From CAVZVZ01 sp963778895 (GTDB lineage: Bacteria; Actinomycetota; Acidimicrobiia; Acidimicrobiales; Acidimicrobilacustridaceae), in assembly GCA_963778895.1 (NCBI GenBank), contig CAVZVZ010000005.1, positions 620,001 to 684,000 on the forward strand: DNA of 64,000 nt, read 5' to 3'. Both the position numbers and the translations under genes were made by a program. This document shows positions 17,907 to 27,036 of this stretch, one piece after another. The notes beneath the pieces were generated by a model. That model saw nothing but the letters and a program-made list of their open reading frames with translations. It ran no database searches and was not told the origin of the DNA. Every line of letters begins with the position of its first letter. Within the stretch, counting starts at the first letter, position 1.

Positions 17907-18422
17907 TCAAGAGGCGCCGTCGGCCATCTTCTTTTGTGCGTCAGCCAGCGCGGCCTTGAGGGCTTTCACGTGGTTGCCTTCTGCCTCGCCGACCACCTTC
18001 TGCACGGCGCGGGTGACCGCCGGCTCGACCTGCTCCGCCGCGGCGTGCGGGTAGGCGACGATCAGGCCGGCACCCCCGATCGGGATGGTGTCACCGGCCT
18101 TTTCGCCGATGCCCTTTCCGAGCTTCTTGTGGAGCGCCTCACCCCCCGCGGCACCGAGCGCGGCGCCGATGGCGGTGGCGGCCAGTAATGGAGGGGCGAA
18201 CAGACCCACAACGAAACCGACCCCCGCGAAGCCCGCAGTGCCCTCCTCGACGGCATGGTCGGTCTCGTCGACCGAGAGGTTGCCCTCGAGATCCTTGCTC
18301 ACCACGACTGATCCCCAGAGGCGCGCGCCGCACTTCTGAACTGCGTCGTAGTCCTCGTGGGCGGCGTCGGTCGAGAGGTATCCACCGATCAGGACGTCAG
18401 TCGTCTCGTCATCGATGTGCAT
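17907..18422 (-). CDS. DUF1269-type glycine-zipper protein
   Basis: 171 residues. An N-terminal ferredoxin-like part (VLIGGYLSTDAAHEDYDAV, GSVVVSKDLEGN) is followed by a Gly/Ala zipper VGLFAPPLLAATAIGAALGAAGG and a charged C-terminus. This order fits DUF1269 membrane-associated proteins, often stress induced; the function is unknown. GGGAG lies 9 bases before the ATG. It lies 39 bases after the sulfatase gene. Confidence 0.7.
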   Translation of the reverse strand: MHIDDETTDVLIGGYLSTDAAHEDYDAVQKCGARLWGSVVVSKDLEGNLSVDETDHAVEEGTAGFAGVGFVVGLFAPPLLAATAIGAALGAAGGEALHKKLGKGIGEKAGDTIPIGGAGLIVAYPHAAAEQVEPAVTRAVQKVVGEAEGNHVKALKAALADAQKKMADGAS

Positions 18423-18461
18423 CAGCTTCGCTCCCTTGTGCTCTTCGCGCAGATCGCTTCG

Positions 18462-20885
18462 TCACGCGGATAGGCCGTGCGCCGCGTGGCCTTGGTGTGC
18501 GGCCGCGTGCAGATCGAGCTCGTCCTGAGCCGACAAGTGGGGCTGGATGTCGAACACGACCTTCTTCACGGTGCCGGTGAACGCGAAGGGCTTCTCGTTC
18601 TCGTAGCTGAGGTCGACGACGCCACCGTTGTCGCGGCCGATATCCATGCCGGCGTAGCCGGAGAACCGCACGGGCACGGTGTGGTCCATACGTCCTTTGC
18701 CGACCGGTCGGTCGTCGATGTAAAGCGTGACCTCACCGCCTGTGGCAGGCGTCGCGCCGTCGGCCGCGAACTCCATGCGCACCGTCACGTCACCGATCGG
18801 GAGGTTCTCCTCAGCGACCTGTTTGAAGACGAAGACGCCCATCATCGAGTAGGTGTGGGTGAGCTTGCCGTCCTTGACGTACAGCGTGAAACCACCGAGG
18901 TGATCCGCTTCAGCCACGATGACCCCCTTCGCCCCCCCTTCGGGAACAACGAGGTCGGCCGTGATCGTGTACGAACGGTTGTAGATCCTCGGGATCATGC
19001 CGGACATCACGTTCTGCACGTCGCCGCGGAACTCGAACGTTGTGTCCTCCGGGATGGGCGGGAGCATGCCGAAGAACGTCGAGAGCGTGGCGAGCAGCGG
19101 CAGCACTCGGTAGCGCTCGGCTTCTTCCCAGAACAGCGCCTTGAGCTCTTGGACCTTGTCGGGGTGCGCGCTCGCAAGGTCCTTCGCCTGCGTGAAGTCG
19201 TCCGGCAGGTAATAGAGCTCGGCCGGGCCGGCGTCGGGATCCCACACGCCCGGTGCGTACGGTTTGATCGCGTCGGGCGTGAGCACCCACGGGATGCGTT
19301 CGGTCTTCATGGCAAGCCACCAGCCGTCCTTGTACATGCCGCGGTTGCCGATGGTCTCGAAGTACTGCTGGGTGCGGTGCTCCGCAGCGGCTCGGTCGGT
19401 CAACGACGCCGCGAAGCTGGTGCCGTGCATCGGCTCCTGCTCGATCCCGTCGACGGTGTCGGGCTGGGGGATCCCGGCGAGCTCGAGGATCGTGGGCGCC
19501 AGATCGATGACGTGGGTGAACTGCGAGCGGTGACCGCCCTTGTCGTCGATGCGGTCGGGCCAGTGCACCACGAGCGGGTTGCGGGTGCCGCCGAGATGTG
19601 AACCGACTTGCTTGCCCCACTGGAACGGGGTGTTGCCCGCCCATGCCCACGCCGCCGAGTAGTGAGGATCCATGATCGGCGCGCCCCATTTCTCGAGCCC
19701 GCCGTAGCGCTCGGAGAGCTGCAGCTGCATCTCGTCGGTGAGCGGGATGCCGTTCTGCATCGTCAGCTCGTTGAACGAGCCGGTGACGGTGCCTTCCATG
19801 CTGGCGCCGTTGTCACCCCAGATCCAGATGATCACGGTGTTGTCGAGCTCGCCCAGTTCGGTGATGGCATCGATCACTCGTCCGACGTTGTGGTCCGCGT
19901 TCTCCGAGAAGCCGGCATACACCTCCATCTGGCGCGAGTACAGGGCCTTCAGCTTGTCCGGGACGTCCTCCCATGCGGGGAAGGCCGCGTCGCGAGGTGT
20001 GAGCTCGGCGTCTTCGGGAACAACTCCGAGCTCTCTTCTGGCGGGCGAAGGTCTCCTAGCGCGCAGCCGATCCCAACCCTGGTCGAACTGGCCCTTGTAC
20101 TTGTCGGCCCACTCGTTCGACACGTGATGTGGCGCGTGACTGCAACCAGTCGAGAAGTAGATGAAGAACGGCTTGTGCGCGTCCTGGGCGCGAATCCCGT
20201 GCAACCACTCGATCGTGTGGTCCGCCATCGCATCCGGGAAGTAATACGGATCGTCAGTGTCGTAGTACTCCTCGGGAGTACCGATGATCTTCTGGTTCTC
20301 GGCCAGGCCGGGGTCCCACTGGCTCGCGCCACCACCGAGGAACCCGTAGAAGTAGTCGAAGCCCCAACCGTTCGGCCACCGGTCGAGCGGACCCGCCGGC
20401 CCCTGCTGGCTGTCCGGCGTCAGGTGCCATTTACCGAACGCGGCGGTGCTGTAACCGTTCTCACGCAGGACTCGGGGCAACGGCGCGCAATCTCTCGGCA
20501 GCGTGGCGCAATAGCCAGGAAATCCACCTGCGAACTCCCCGACCGATCCAAAGCCGACGTAATGACTGTTCCGACCGGTCAACAAAGCGGCGCGCGTGGG
20601 TGAACACAAAGCGGTGACGTGAAATCGGTTGTACTTCACGCCACCGTCAGCGATGCGGGTGTAGTTCGGCGTCTGGATCGGGCCGCCGAAGGTGCTGGGA
20701 TTGCCGAACCCGGCATCGTCGATCAATACGAGCAAGACGTTCGGCGCGTCGTCCGGAGCGGTCGGGTGCCCGATGAGGTTCCAGTCGGGCCGCGACCCGT
20801 CGAGCGTCTTGTTGACCACTCCGCCCGACGGCTCCCGGCGGATCGGAAGCGAGCTGCGGTCGATTTCCGGATCCGGCGCTGCCAT
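18462..20885 (-). CDS. Arylsulfatase (type I, formylglycine-dependent)
   Basis: 807 residues from ATG 20885, preferred to GTG 20912 because AGAGGAG precedes it. It hydrolyses sulfate esters. Metal-binding LIDDAGFG, sulfatase signature CSPTRAALLTGRN in which Cys94 would be oxidised to formylglycine, GKWHLTP, and the C-terminal beta domain. No secretion signal is seen. Between the WDRLR and ELGVVPEDAELTPR segments, about ten residues (ARRPSPARR) do not fit the family. In the neighbouring frame the same bases read EETFARQK, so a +2 and a +1 change near 20033-20063 appear to compensate each other. A formylglycine-generating enzyme is not encoded in the window. Confidence 0.85.
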   Translation of the reverse strand: MAAPDPEIDRSSLPIRREPSGGVVNKTLDGSRPDWNLIGHPTAPDDAPNVLLVLIDDAGFGNPSTFGGPIQTPNYTRIADGGVKYNRFHVTALCSPTRAALLTGRNSHYVGFGSVGEFAGGFPGYCATLPRDCAPLPRVLRENGYSTAAFGKWHLTPDSQQGPAGPLDRWPNGWGFDYFYGFLGGGASQWDPGLAENQKIIGTPEEYYDTDDPYYFPDAMADHTIEWLHGIRAQDAHKPFFIYFSTGCSHAPHHVSNEWADKYKGQFDQGWDRLRARRPSPARRELGVVPEDAELTPRDAAFPAWEDVPDKLKALYSRQMEVYAGFSENADHNVGRVIDAITELGELDNTVIIWIWGDNGASMEGTVTGSFNELTMQNGIPLTDEMQLQLSERYGGLEKWGAPIMDPHYSAAWAWAGNTPFQWGKQVGSHLGGTRNPLVVHWPDRIDDKGGHRSQFTHVIDLAPTILELAGIPQPDTVDGIEQEPMHGTSFAASLTDRAAAEHRTQQYFETIGNRGMYKDGWWLAMKTERIPWVLTPDAIKPYAPGVWDPDAGPAELYYLPDDFTQAKDLASAHPDKVQELKALFWEEAERYRVLPLLATLSTFFGMLPPIPEDTTFEFRGDVQNVMSGMIPRIYNRSYTITADLVVPEGGAKGVIVAEADHLGGFTLYVKDGKLTHTYSMMGVFVFKQVAEENLPIGDVTVRMEFAADGATPATGGEVTLYIDDRPVGKGRMDHTVPVRFSGYAGMDIGRDNGGVVDLSYENEKPFAFTGTVKKVVFDIQPHLSAQDELDLHAAAHQGHAAHGLSA

Positions 20886-20966
20886 CCGGGGCTCCTCTCG
20901 GTAGCTGGTCACGTCTCACTCATGGTTGTCCCCGTCGGCGGGACTGTCCTCATCCTGATGGGGTGA

Positions 20967-21645
20967 TCATGCGCCAAGCGCCTGGAGTCCCTTGACCAGG
21001 AACAGCGCTCCGAAGCCGATGCCAACACCGACTTCGATCGGTCGATTGTGGCCGAGGAGCCAGTCCGTCATCCGCGAGAGTCGTGCTGTCGCGTTTTCTC
21101 CCCGACCGGACGAACACCACGATGGGCGCGTAGTACGGGATGAGCATGACGACGATAGCCACGGCGACGACGACCGCCGCCCCGGATGGGGACAGGTCCT
21201 CGCCCAGGATCTCCTTCAGGCCGGCGGCGAAAACCGTTAGGGCATCGAAGTTGAGGATTTGGGCGGCGATGCCGACGACGAAAAGTCGGCCGAGGGAGGC
21301 ACTGGCTGCGTGTTCCACCCGCCTGCGTCGTGCCGCGTCCTTCTCGGGCGTGTCCTTCGCGAAGATGGCGAGCACACCGATGGTCAGGAACAGGACGCCG
21401 AGGCCGGTGTCGATGTACGCCCCGATGTCGCTGCCTGATGTGGACGCATCCGTGCCCCAGAAGGCGACCAGGATCACCGTCGCCACCACGGCGTCGAGCG
21501 ACCCGGCGCCAGCGGTGAACACGATCCCGCCCGGGACGGGTCGAGACGACTTGGACAGGATCACTGCAGTGACGACGGCGACGATCGGGGCGGCGCACGC
21601 CGCCGCCAGGGCATACGGGAGAATCGAGAGTATGGCGTCAAGCAC
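20967..21645 (-). CDS. GAP-family (Sap-like) membrane protein, frameshift near C-terminus
   Basis: About 225 residues after restoration, with six hydrophobic helices. GAP (Sap) proteins of actinobacteria help export or address surface lipids such as glycopeptidolipids and sulfolipid. The first five helices are in one frame; near 21075-21115 one extra base shifts it. In the other frame the protein ends properly as TDWLLGHNRPIEVGVG...GLQALGA with stop at 20967, giving the last helix. It overlaps the end of the TRIC-like gene by 8 bases, so the two are cotranscribed. Confidence 0.7.
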
Positions 21646-22473
21646 GGGCGTGTCCCGCAGTCGTTCGTCGCCGCGCGGTCACGACGCCGCCTCCGGACCC
21701 GTCGGGTACGAGGCCGAGATCGCGGAGTTCCCGCTGCGACTTTCCGGCGAGCTTGCGGCCGAGCATCGGCCGGCCGTCACTGTGTATGTAGACCCCCTGG
21801 GGCTCCTTGGCCAGCGGCTCCTCCCAAGCGCGGTAAAGGGCGAGGAGCCGGAGACTGAACCCAATCGCGAAGGCCAGGAGGTACGCGGCCCAGCCGTTCC
21901 ATGCGTCGAGGCCCCAACTGTTCAGGAGGATCCAGATCAGGCCGGTGAGTGCCGCGATCGTCACGAACCATTCGCCCCTCACGAACTGTTTCGGCGCGAC
22001 ACCACTGGACACGTCGATCAACCAGCGACCGGCCGTCGGCCCTACGACCGCCAGCGCCAGACATCCCCAGATGGGAAGGCCGGTCTGCACCCCGACCTCG
22101 GCGCCGACGATCGCGTACCACGGCAACGAGAACGCGGTCATGAATTGGAACAGCCCCTCACGGAAGAGCTGGCCCCGGCTGTAGGCCAGTCGGTAACCGA
22201 CCACGCCCGCAATGAAACAAAACGTCAGGTATGCCGGGTTGGTCAACGCCGAGGGGACCTTGTTGACGAGTACGTCACGGGTGACCCCGCCGCCGATACC
22301 CCCCAGCACCGCCATCAGCAGGACGCCTACGACCGTCCAGTTCTTGTAGTGATCCGGTCGACGGCAGAGCAGCGCCCCGTTGAGGGCATTGGTGGTCGCG
22401 GCGAGGAGGTCGATCGTCGTGACGCCCCCCGTGAAGGCCCACGCGCCCAGTCGATCGCGGTGCCGAAGATCAT
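21638..22473 (-). CDS. TRIC-like cation channel (UPF0126 type), frameshift near N-terminus
   Basis: About 278 residues after restoration. ATG 22473 starts MIFGTAIDWAR; one missing base near 22441-22446 shifts the frame to WAFTGGVTTIDLLAATTNALNGALL, which continues through LGGIGGGVTRDVLVNKVP, the conserved GGG-x-x-RD motif of the family. Six or seven helices follow and the charged tail reads EPQGVYIHSDGRPMLGRK. TRIC/UPF0126 proteins are trimeric monovalent cation channels; some bacterial members are annotated as glycine exporters. Without the correction only ATG 22315 is available, which would remove the first helix. Confidence 0.65.
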
Positions 22474-22505
22474 CTGGCCCGTCTACGTCCCCGCGTGCGG
22501 TGTAG

Positions 22506-22673
22506 CTAGCGGCGACCGCTCGGGCCGCGACGATCTCGGCGATCCTCCCGGCGGTCCTGTCGTCGGTTCACACCGTGGCCAACGACCGCGGCGGTGCCAA
22601 CCACCGCGGCAGTTCGTGCCACGGGGCGTCCGATCACACCGCGACGTGCTACTCGTGCGGGTCGAAGAGGCAT
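22506..22673 (-). CDS. Small basic protein, 55 residues, paired with DUF6325
   Basis: Short gene with ATG 22673 and TAG at 22506. Its ribosome site AAGGAGA lies inside the last codons of the DUF6325 gene, 5-6 bases before the ATG; the two genes are only one base apart. The peptide has an RR-rich start (MPLRPARVARRG), a hydrophobic middle (TAAVVGTAAVVGHGV) and an Arg/Asp-rich end (RRQDRREDRRDRRG). The start resembles the N-terminus of the small proteins that often follow DUF6325 genes in actinobacteria. Function unknown; the hydrophobic middle suggests membrane contact. Confidence 0.6.
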   Translation of the reverse strand: MPLRPARVARRGVIGRPVARTAAVVGTAAVVGHGVNRRQDRREDRRDRRGPSGRR

Positions 22674-22674
22674 G

Positions 22675-23133
22675 TCAGTCTCCTTGGGTGGCAGCTTGTT
22701 CGTCCGCCTCGAACGAGGCGATGAGTGCTTGTACGGGGATGCGTCCGTTGGCGATCAGTTGACCACCGGACCGACGGGCCGCCGACGCGAAGGGCGCAGC
22801 CCACGTGTTCTCCCACACGAGCACCCCGGCAACGGTCCCGGGTTCCATCGCCTCGGCGAGATGAACCACGTCGTCAGCCGCGAGGATCTCGGCAATGCCC
22901 GCCTCGACGGTGCGCAACTCATCCATCTCGGCCAAGTCGTCGATCTCGAAGGCCTCGACCGAGCCGTCCGAGTCCTTCTGCAGCACGAGGACGTCGAGCA
23001 CTCGGATCGTGCCCTCCTCGACCAGGCTCGCCAACTCCGAAGCCATCTCGCCGGTGAAATGTGCCTGCCCGGGTGGGAACTCGACCACCAAGTAGTCGAC
23101 AGGTCCTAGCTCGTCTACCTCTGTGGAACTCAT
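22675..23133 (-). CDS. DUF6325 family protein
   Basis: 152 residues from ATG 23133, selected because AAAGGA lies about 8 bases upstream and the protein then starts as the family does (ELGPVDYLVVEFP). Two repeats of a ferredoxin-like strand-helix pattern can be traced: RVLDVLVLQKDSDGSVEAFE and VLVWENTWAAPFASAAR. This family (formerly DUF1269-like) is acidic, soluble and of unknown function, and commonly lies next to a short SHOCT-like gene, as here. It is the first gene of the minus-strand run to 17132. Confidence 0.7.
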   Translation of the reverse strand: MSSTEVDELGPVDYLVVEFPPGQAHFTGEMASELASLVEEGTIRVLDVLVLQKDSDGSVEAFEIDDLAEMDELRTVEAGIAEILAADDVVHLAEAMEPGTVAGVLVWENTWAAPFASAARRSGGQLIANGRIPVQALIASFEADEQAATQGD

Positions 23134-23256
23134 CGCGCGTCCTTTCGCTCGGCTCTCAGCCTTTCGCTGTGGGCGCGATCTGGCCTCGCCCAATGGGGGT
23201 GAATCCGGCGGAGCGGCAATCACCCTGGTTTGGAGCGGCACGAACATGGAAGTGCG

Positions 23257-23472
23257 GTGACTCGCGACCCTGGCGGCGACACGCGTGGGTGGCAGGTCGC
23301 CACGGTTGCGCTCGTCGTCGTCGTGGCGGTTGCGCTCTGCGCCAGCGACCGATTTGTGAGTGCGGGCCCAGTCACGCTCTGCGCGATCAGCCTGGTGGGG
23401 GTGCTGAAACTCGCCCACGCGCCGTTCGAGCGCCGGCGCAACCACGACGCGCGACCTCGGCAAGTCGACTGA
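23257..23472 (+). CDS. Small two-helix membrane protein
   Basis: 71 residues from GTG 23257 (TTG 23230 also possible). Two hydrophobic segments, VATVALVVVVAVALCAS and GPVTLCAISLVGVLKLA, then a basic tail (RRRNHDARPR). Codon third positions are G/C rich as in real genes here. No family recognised. It lies between the divergent DUF6325 operon and the LuxR regulator; its role is unknown. Confidence 0.45.
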   Translation: MTRDPGGDTRGWQVATVALVVVVAVALCASDRFVSAGPVTLCAISLVGVLKLAHAPFERRRNHDARPRQVD

Positions 23473-23556
23473 CAAGAGGTGGCGCGCGAGACAACTCTCA
23501 CCACCGGAAATTCGAAGCGGGGCTAAGCCCCTGTTGCCCGACTTAGAATTCCGCAG

Positions 23557-25809
23557 ATGCAGGTACTGGAAAACCAAGGTCCGAGCACGATCTTGGCTGA
23601 CGCCGCGCTGGGAATCGCTCCCGCTACGTATCGTCGTCCGGTGCTTCGATCCGGAACGATCGCGCGGGACGCGCTCACCGCACGACTGGTGGCTGCGACG
23701 GAAGCGCGCTTCGTAGTCATCTGCGCGCCGGCAGGCTATGGCAAGACGACGACGACGACGTTGTGGGACGACGCAGACGACCGCGCCTTCGCGTGGGTGC
23801 AACTCGATCGTCGCGACAACGATCCGGTTCACCTACTCCAGCACATAGGTCTCGCGCTTGACACAGTGGATTCGCTCGATGAGAAGACCGCGCGCACACT
23901 GGCGGGCGTAAGTCGCCCGGTCGAGACGGAGCTGCTTCCCGCCCTCGTCCGGGAGCTCGAGGGTCGCCCGTCATTTGTGTTGGTGCTCGACGACGTGCAC
24001 GAGGTGAGCTCGAGCTTGGCGCTGCGCGTCCTCGGCGGGCTCATGACGAGCGTGCCCTCCTCGTGTCAGATCGTCCTCGCGTGCCGAAGCCTCCCCGACC
24101 TAGGGATGGCCCGACGCAGAATGAGCGGAGAGCTCCTCGAGTTGTCAGACGTCGACCTGCGGATGTCCTCCGAGGAAGCCAATCGACTCCTCGCCAACTC
24201 GGGGACCGACCTCGGCGCGGAGGACCGGGAACGACTGATCGAAGAGACCGAGGGTTGGCCTGGCGGCCTCTTCCTGGCCGCGCTCGCCGCCCGTCGGCCT
24301 GGCCGCGACTCCTCCGGCCGCGAACGCCTGTCCGTCGGCAATCGAATGGTTGCCGACTACCTGATCGAGGAGGTGCTGGACGGTCTCGACCCCGCGCTGT
24401 CAGAGTTCCTCCTGCACTCGTCGATCCTCGATGAGATGGACGGGCCGCTACTCGATGAGTTCCTGGAGACGAAGGACTCCGCGCAACGGCTCGGGGATCT
24501 GCGCCGGTCGGGCAACCTCTTTCTGATCCCCCTTGACGACGATCATTGCTCTTACCGCTATCACCACCTCTTTGGTGGCATCCTGCGTGGCCGTCTGCGC
24601 AGTAAGGACCCGGCGACCGCCACGCACCTGGAGCGACGTGCGAGCCAGTTGCTCGAGGCACGCCGCGACATCGACGGAGCTATTCGCCACGCTATTTCTG
24701 CCAACGACACCGAGCGGGTCGGCGACCTGATCTTCAAGCATGCCGCCCGGTTCGCCTTTGGCGGTCGGGCGGAACGGCTTGGTCAGTGGCTCGCCTTGCT
24801 CGACCCGGAGCTGGGCGACACCATCCCCACGATCGCCCTTGCGTGGCTGTGGTACGCGGTTGCCACCGGCGATGTGGAACGGTTGGCACGAGGTATCGAG
24901 ACCGCGGATCGTCTTTCGCTCGACGGGCCACTACCCGACGGCTCGCCATCGGTCGAAGTGGCCGTGTCGGTAATCCGCGCGGTGGTCAGCGCCTGGGGGC
25001 TGCCGGGCGTGATCGACGACACCGAACGCGTGAGAGCGGCCGGTCGCACGGGCAACGCGTGGTGGGGCGTGGCAACCGGCATGCAGGGAACTGTCTACTC
25101 GATGCTCGGCGATCTCGAACGAGCGCGACAGCTGCTGCTCGAAGGCCTACCCGACGTCACCGTGCCGGCGTTCGAGGCCGGCGCACTCGCGCACCTTGCG
25201 CTGCTCGATCTCCACGACGGGGATCTCGCCACCGCGGACCGAAGGAGTAGCCGATCACTCGCGATCGTCGCCCGTCATCATCTCGAAGGCATCGTCCCGA
25301 GCGTCATCGTGTACGCCGTAGCCTCGCTGGTCGACGCGAGAAGCGGCCGGCATGCCGAGGCCCGCCAGCACACGGCTATGACTCGACGCACCCTCGCACG
25401 CATGGGTGAGCTGTCGCCGCGGATCCGGTTGTTCTGTTACGTCGCGCTCGCCCAGGCAGCCATCGTCCTGGGCGATTTCCAGCTCGCTCGGAGTCTCGTC
25501 GCCGAGGCGGAGCGGGCTCAGCGGAGCGAGCAAGGTGCGATCTTCCTGAACGAGCAGCTCGACGAGCTCCGGACCCGGCTCGACCAAGGAACCAACGCCG
25601 GCACGCTCGAGGTCGAGACCCTGACTCCGGCCGAACTGCGCGTGCTCGCGCACTTGCCGACGCACCACTCGTTGCACGACATCGCCAGTGAGCTGTTCAT
25701 CAGCCGCAACACCGCGAAGAGCCACACCGTCGCCATCTATCGCAAGCTCAGCGTGTCGTCTCGAAGCGATGCGGTGGTCGCGGCACGGCGGCTGGGCATG
25801 TTGGACTGA
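23557..25809 (+). CDS. LAL-type LuxR family transcriptional regulator (MalT-like)
   Basis: 750 residues, large ATP-binding LuxR regulator. Walker A is APAGYGKTT (Lys63) and Walker B is VLVLDDVHEV around 140-149, then the winged-helix and TPR-like helical region (residues about 380-640), and a C-terminal LuxR HTH: TPAELRVLAHL, HDIASELFISRNTAKSHTVAIYRKL. Such proteins activate transcription after binding a ligand and ATP, as MalT does. The ligand is not known. It is divergent from the DUF6325-to-flavodoxin operon and is a plausible regulator of it, but no operator was identified. Confidence 0.85.
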   Translation: MQVLENQGPSTILADAALGIAPATYRRPVLRSGTIARDALTARLVAATEARFVVICAPAGYGKTTTTTLWDDADDRAFAWVQLDRRDNDPVHLLQHIGLALDTVDSLDEKTARTLAGVSRPVETELLPALVRELEGRPSFVLVLDDVHEVSSSLALRVLGGLMTSVPSSCQIVLACRSLPDLGMARRRMSGELLELSDVDLRMSSEEANRLLANSGTDLGAEDRERLIEETEGWPGGLFLAALAARRPGRDSSGRERLSVGNRMVADYLIEEVLDGLDPALSEFLLHSSILDEMDGPLLDEFLETKDSAQRLGDLRRSGNLFLIPLDDDHCSYRYHHLFGGILRGRLRSKDPATATHLERRASQLLEARRDIDGAIRHAISANDTERVGDLIFKHAARFAFGGRAERLGQWLALLDPELGDTIPTIALAWLWYAVATGDVERLARGIETADRLSLDGPLPDGSPSVEVAVSVIRAVVSAWGLPGVIDDTERVRAAGRTGNAWWGVATGMQGTVYSMLGDLERARQLLLEGLPDVTVPAFEAGALAHLALLDLHDGDLATADRRSSRSLAIVARHHLEGIVPSVIVYAVASLVDARSGRHAEARQHTAMTRRTLARMGELSPRIRLFCYVALAQAAIVLGDFQLARSLVAEAERAQRSEQGAIFLNEQLDELRTRLDQGTNAGTLEVETLTPAELRVLAHLPTHHSLHDIASELFISRNTAKSHTVAIYRKLSVSSRSDAVVAARRLGMLD

Positions 25810-25825
25810 GCGATCCCGGCCGACC

Positions 25826-26242
25826 TCAGCTCGCGCGCATCTCACGACCATGCGCGGTCAGGGCCCAGATCACGAGCGCGTCGATCGTGACAATGGTGAG
25901 CGACCACAACGGGTACACGGGGATGAAGAAGAAGTTCGTGAACATGCTCACCCCAGCCAGGATGACGCCGACCGTGCGAGCCAGGATGTTGCCGGTCATC
26001 ACGCCGAAACCGCACGCGATGACCACGAGGCCCACGACCACGTGGACCCATCCCCAGCTCGAGATGTTCAGGTAGGCGTTGGCTCGACTCTGCCAACCAA
26101 CCCAATCGTCATTCAGGGCAGCGATGAAGCCGTACATCGCATTCAGTGATCCGCTGATGATCATCATCGTGCCTGCGAAGACGATCCATCCGACCCAGCC
26201 GGTCGGCTCAGCGACCTGCCGTTCTTCCATGTGTTGAGCCAT
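25826..26242 (-). CDS. Four-helix membrane protein (DUF7144-like)
   Basis: 138 residues from ATG 26242, chosen for AGGAGGGTGCGAG directly upstream. Four hydrophobic helices: GWIVFAGTMMIISGSLN, WVHVVVGLVVIACGFGV, ILARTVGVILAGVSM and PLWSLTIVTIDALVIWAL. The start WVGWIxFAGxMMxxxGxxNxxxG and the SWGWVH turn match the actinobacterial DUF7144 membrane family; function unknown. It is convergent with the LuxR gene (16 bases between the stops). Confidence 0.7.
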   Translation of the reverse strand: MAQHMEERQVAEPTGWVGWIVFAGTMMIISGSLNAMYGFIAALNDDWVGWQSRANAYLNISSWGWVHVVVGLVVIACGFGVMTGNILARTVGVILAGVSMFTNFFFIPVYPLWSLTIVTIDALVIWALTAHGREMRAS

Positions 26243-26426
26243 CTCGCACCCTCCTGATAGCAACGTTCGAAGCTTCCATCGCGCAACTTAGGAAAGCCCC
26301 CTGGGCATCGTCGCCACCCAGATCGGAGGAGATTCGCGCATATGCATGCTTGGCCCAAGAGGCGACGCAGTGGTCCGGTTTGGGTGATGCGGGAATGCGT
26401 GGCCGTTCGTACGGTCCAAGCGCTCC

Positions 26427-27002
26427 ATGCTTTTACTCTTCAACGTCGACCGCCGACTGACGAGGCTCGCCGCTGACGCGACCCGGATCGAGGCGGCGAC
26501 GCCTGCACACCAGCGCCCCTGGCACCTCGCCCTCGCCGCCGGGAGTACCACGATCGAAACCGGAGACCCTGCGGGCCGCTCGGCTCCCTCTGTCAACGAC
26601 CCGATGCTGGCACAAGCCCTCGAGATCGCGATCGTCGGCCGTGCCGACCAGCTCTGCGAGGCCCTCACCGCCGATGCTTCGGGCTGGTCGCCGACACTGT
26701 CGTTCTCGTCCCGTGGGGAAGCGGAGGCGGCACTACGCGAGCACGCGGCGTCGCTGACCGTCGCCAACTTCTCCGTCATGCGGCTACTGAAAATGGGACC
26801 GAGCGCCTTCGCTGAGTGGCGTGTCGAAGCCAGACTCGCGACACCGCTACTGATTGGCGACGATCTCCTCATCGAGCCTTCCGACGCAGCAGTCGTGGTC
26901 GATGGCGCAACTGTCGTCGACATGTGTGACGGACTGCTGTGCGTCGTCCACACCTACTTCGATGACGCGGCCTTGATCGAGCAAGTCATCCTGGGCACCT
27001 GA
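26427..27002 (+). CDS. SnoaL/NTF2-like hypothetical protein
   Basis: 191 residues. The first 60 residues are poorly structured; ATG 26427 has no clear ribosome site, so the real start could be downstream, e.g. at ATG 26604 (MLAQALEI). The remainder is NTF2-like: helix AQALEIAIVGRADQLCEAL, strands from WSPTLSFSSRGEAEAALREH, and the end VVHTYFDDAALIEQVILG, alike to the protein at 15408-15836. Function unknown. It lies convergent to the TetR gene at 27037. Confidence 0.55.
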   Translation: MLLLFNVDRRLTRLAADATRIEAATPAHQRPWHLALAAGSTTIETGDPAGRSAPSVNDPMLAQALEIAIVGRADQLCEALTADASGWSPTLSFSSRGEAEAALREHAASLTVANFSVMRLLKMGPSAFAEWRVEARLATPLLIGDDLLIEPSDAAVVVDGATVVDMCDGLLCVVHTYFDDAALIEQVILGT

Positions 27003-27036
27003 CGAGGCGAGAACGGCCTCCACTCGCCGGTTGGTC

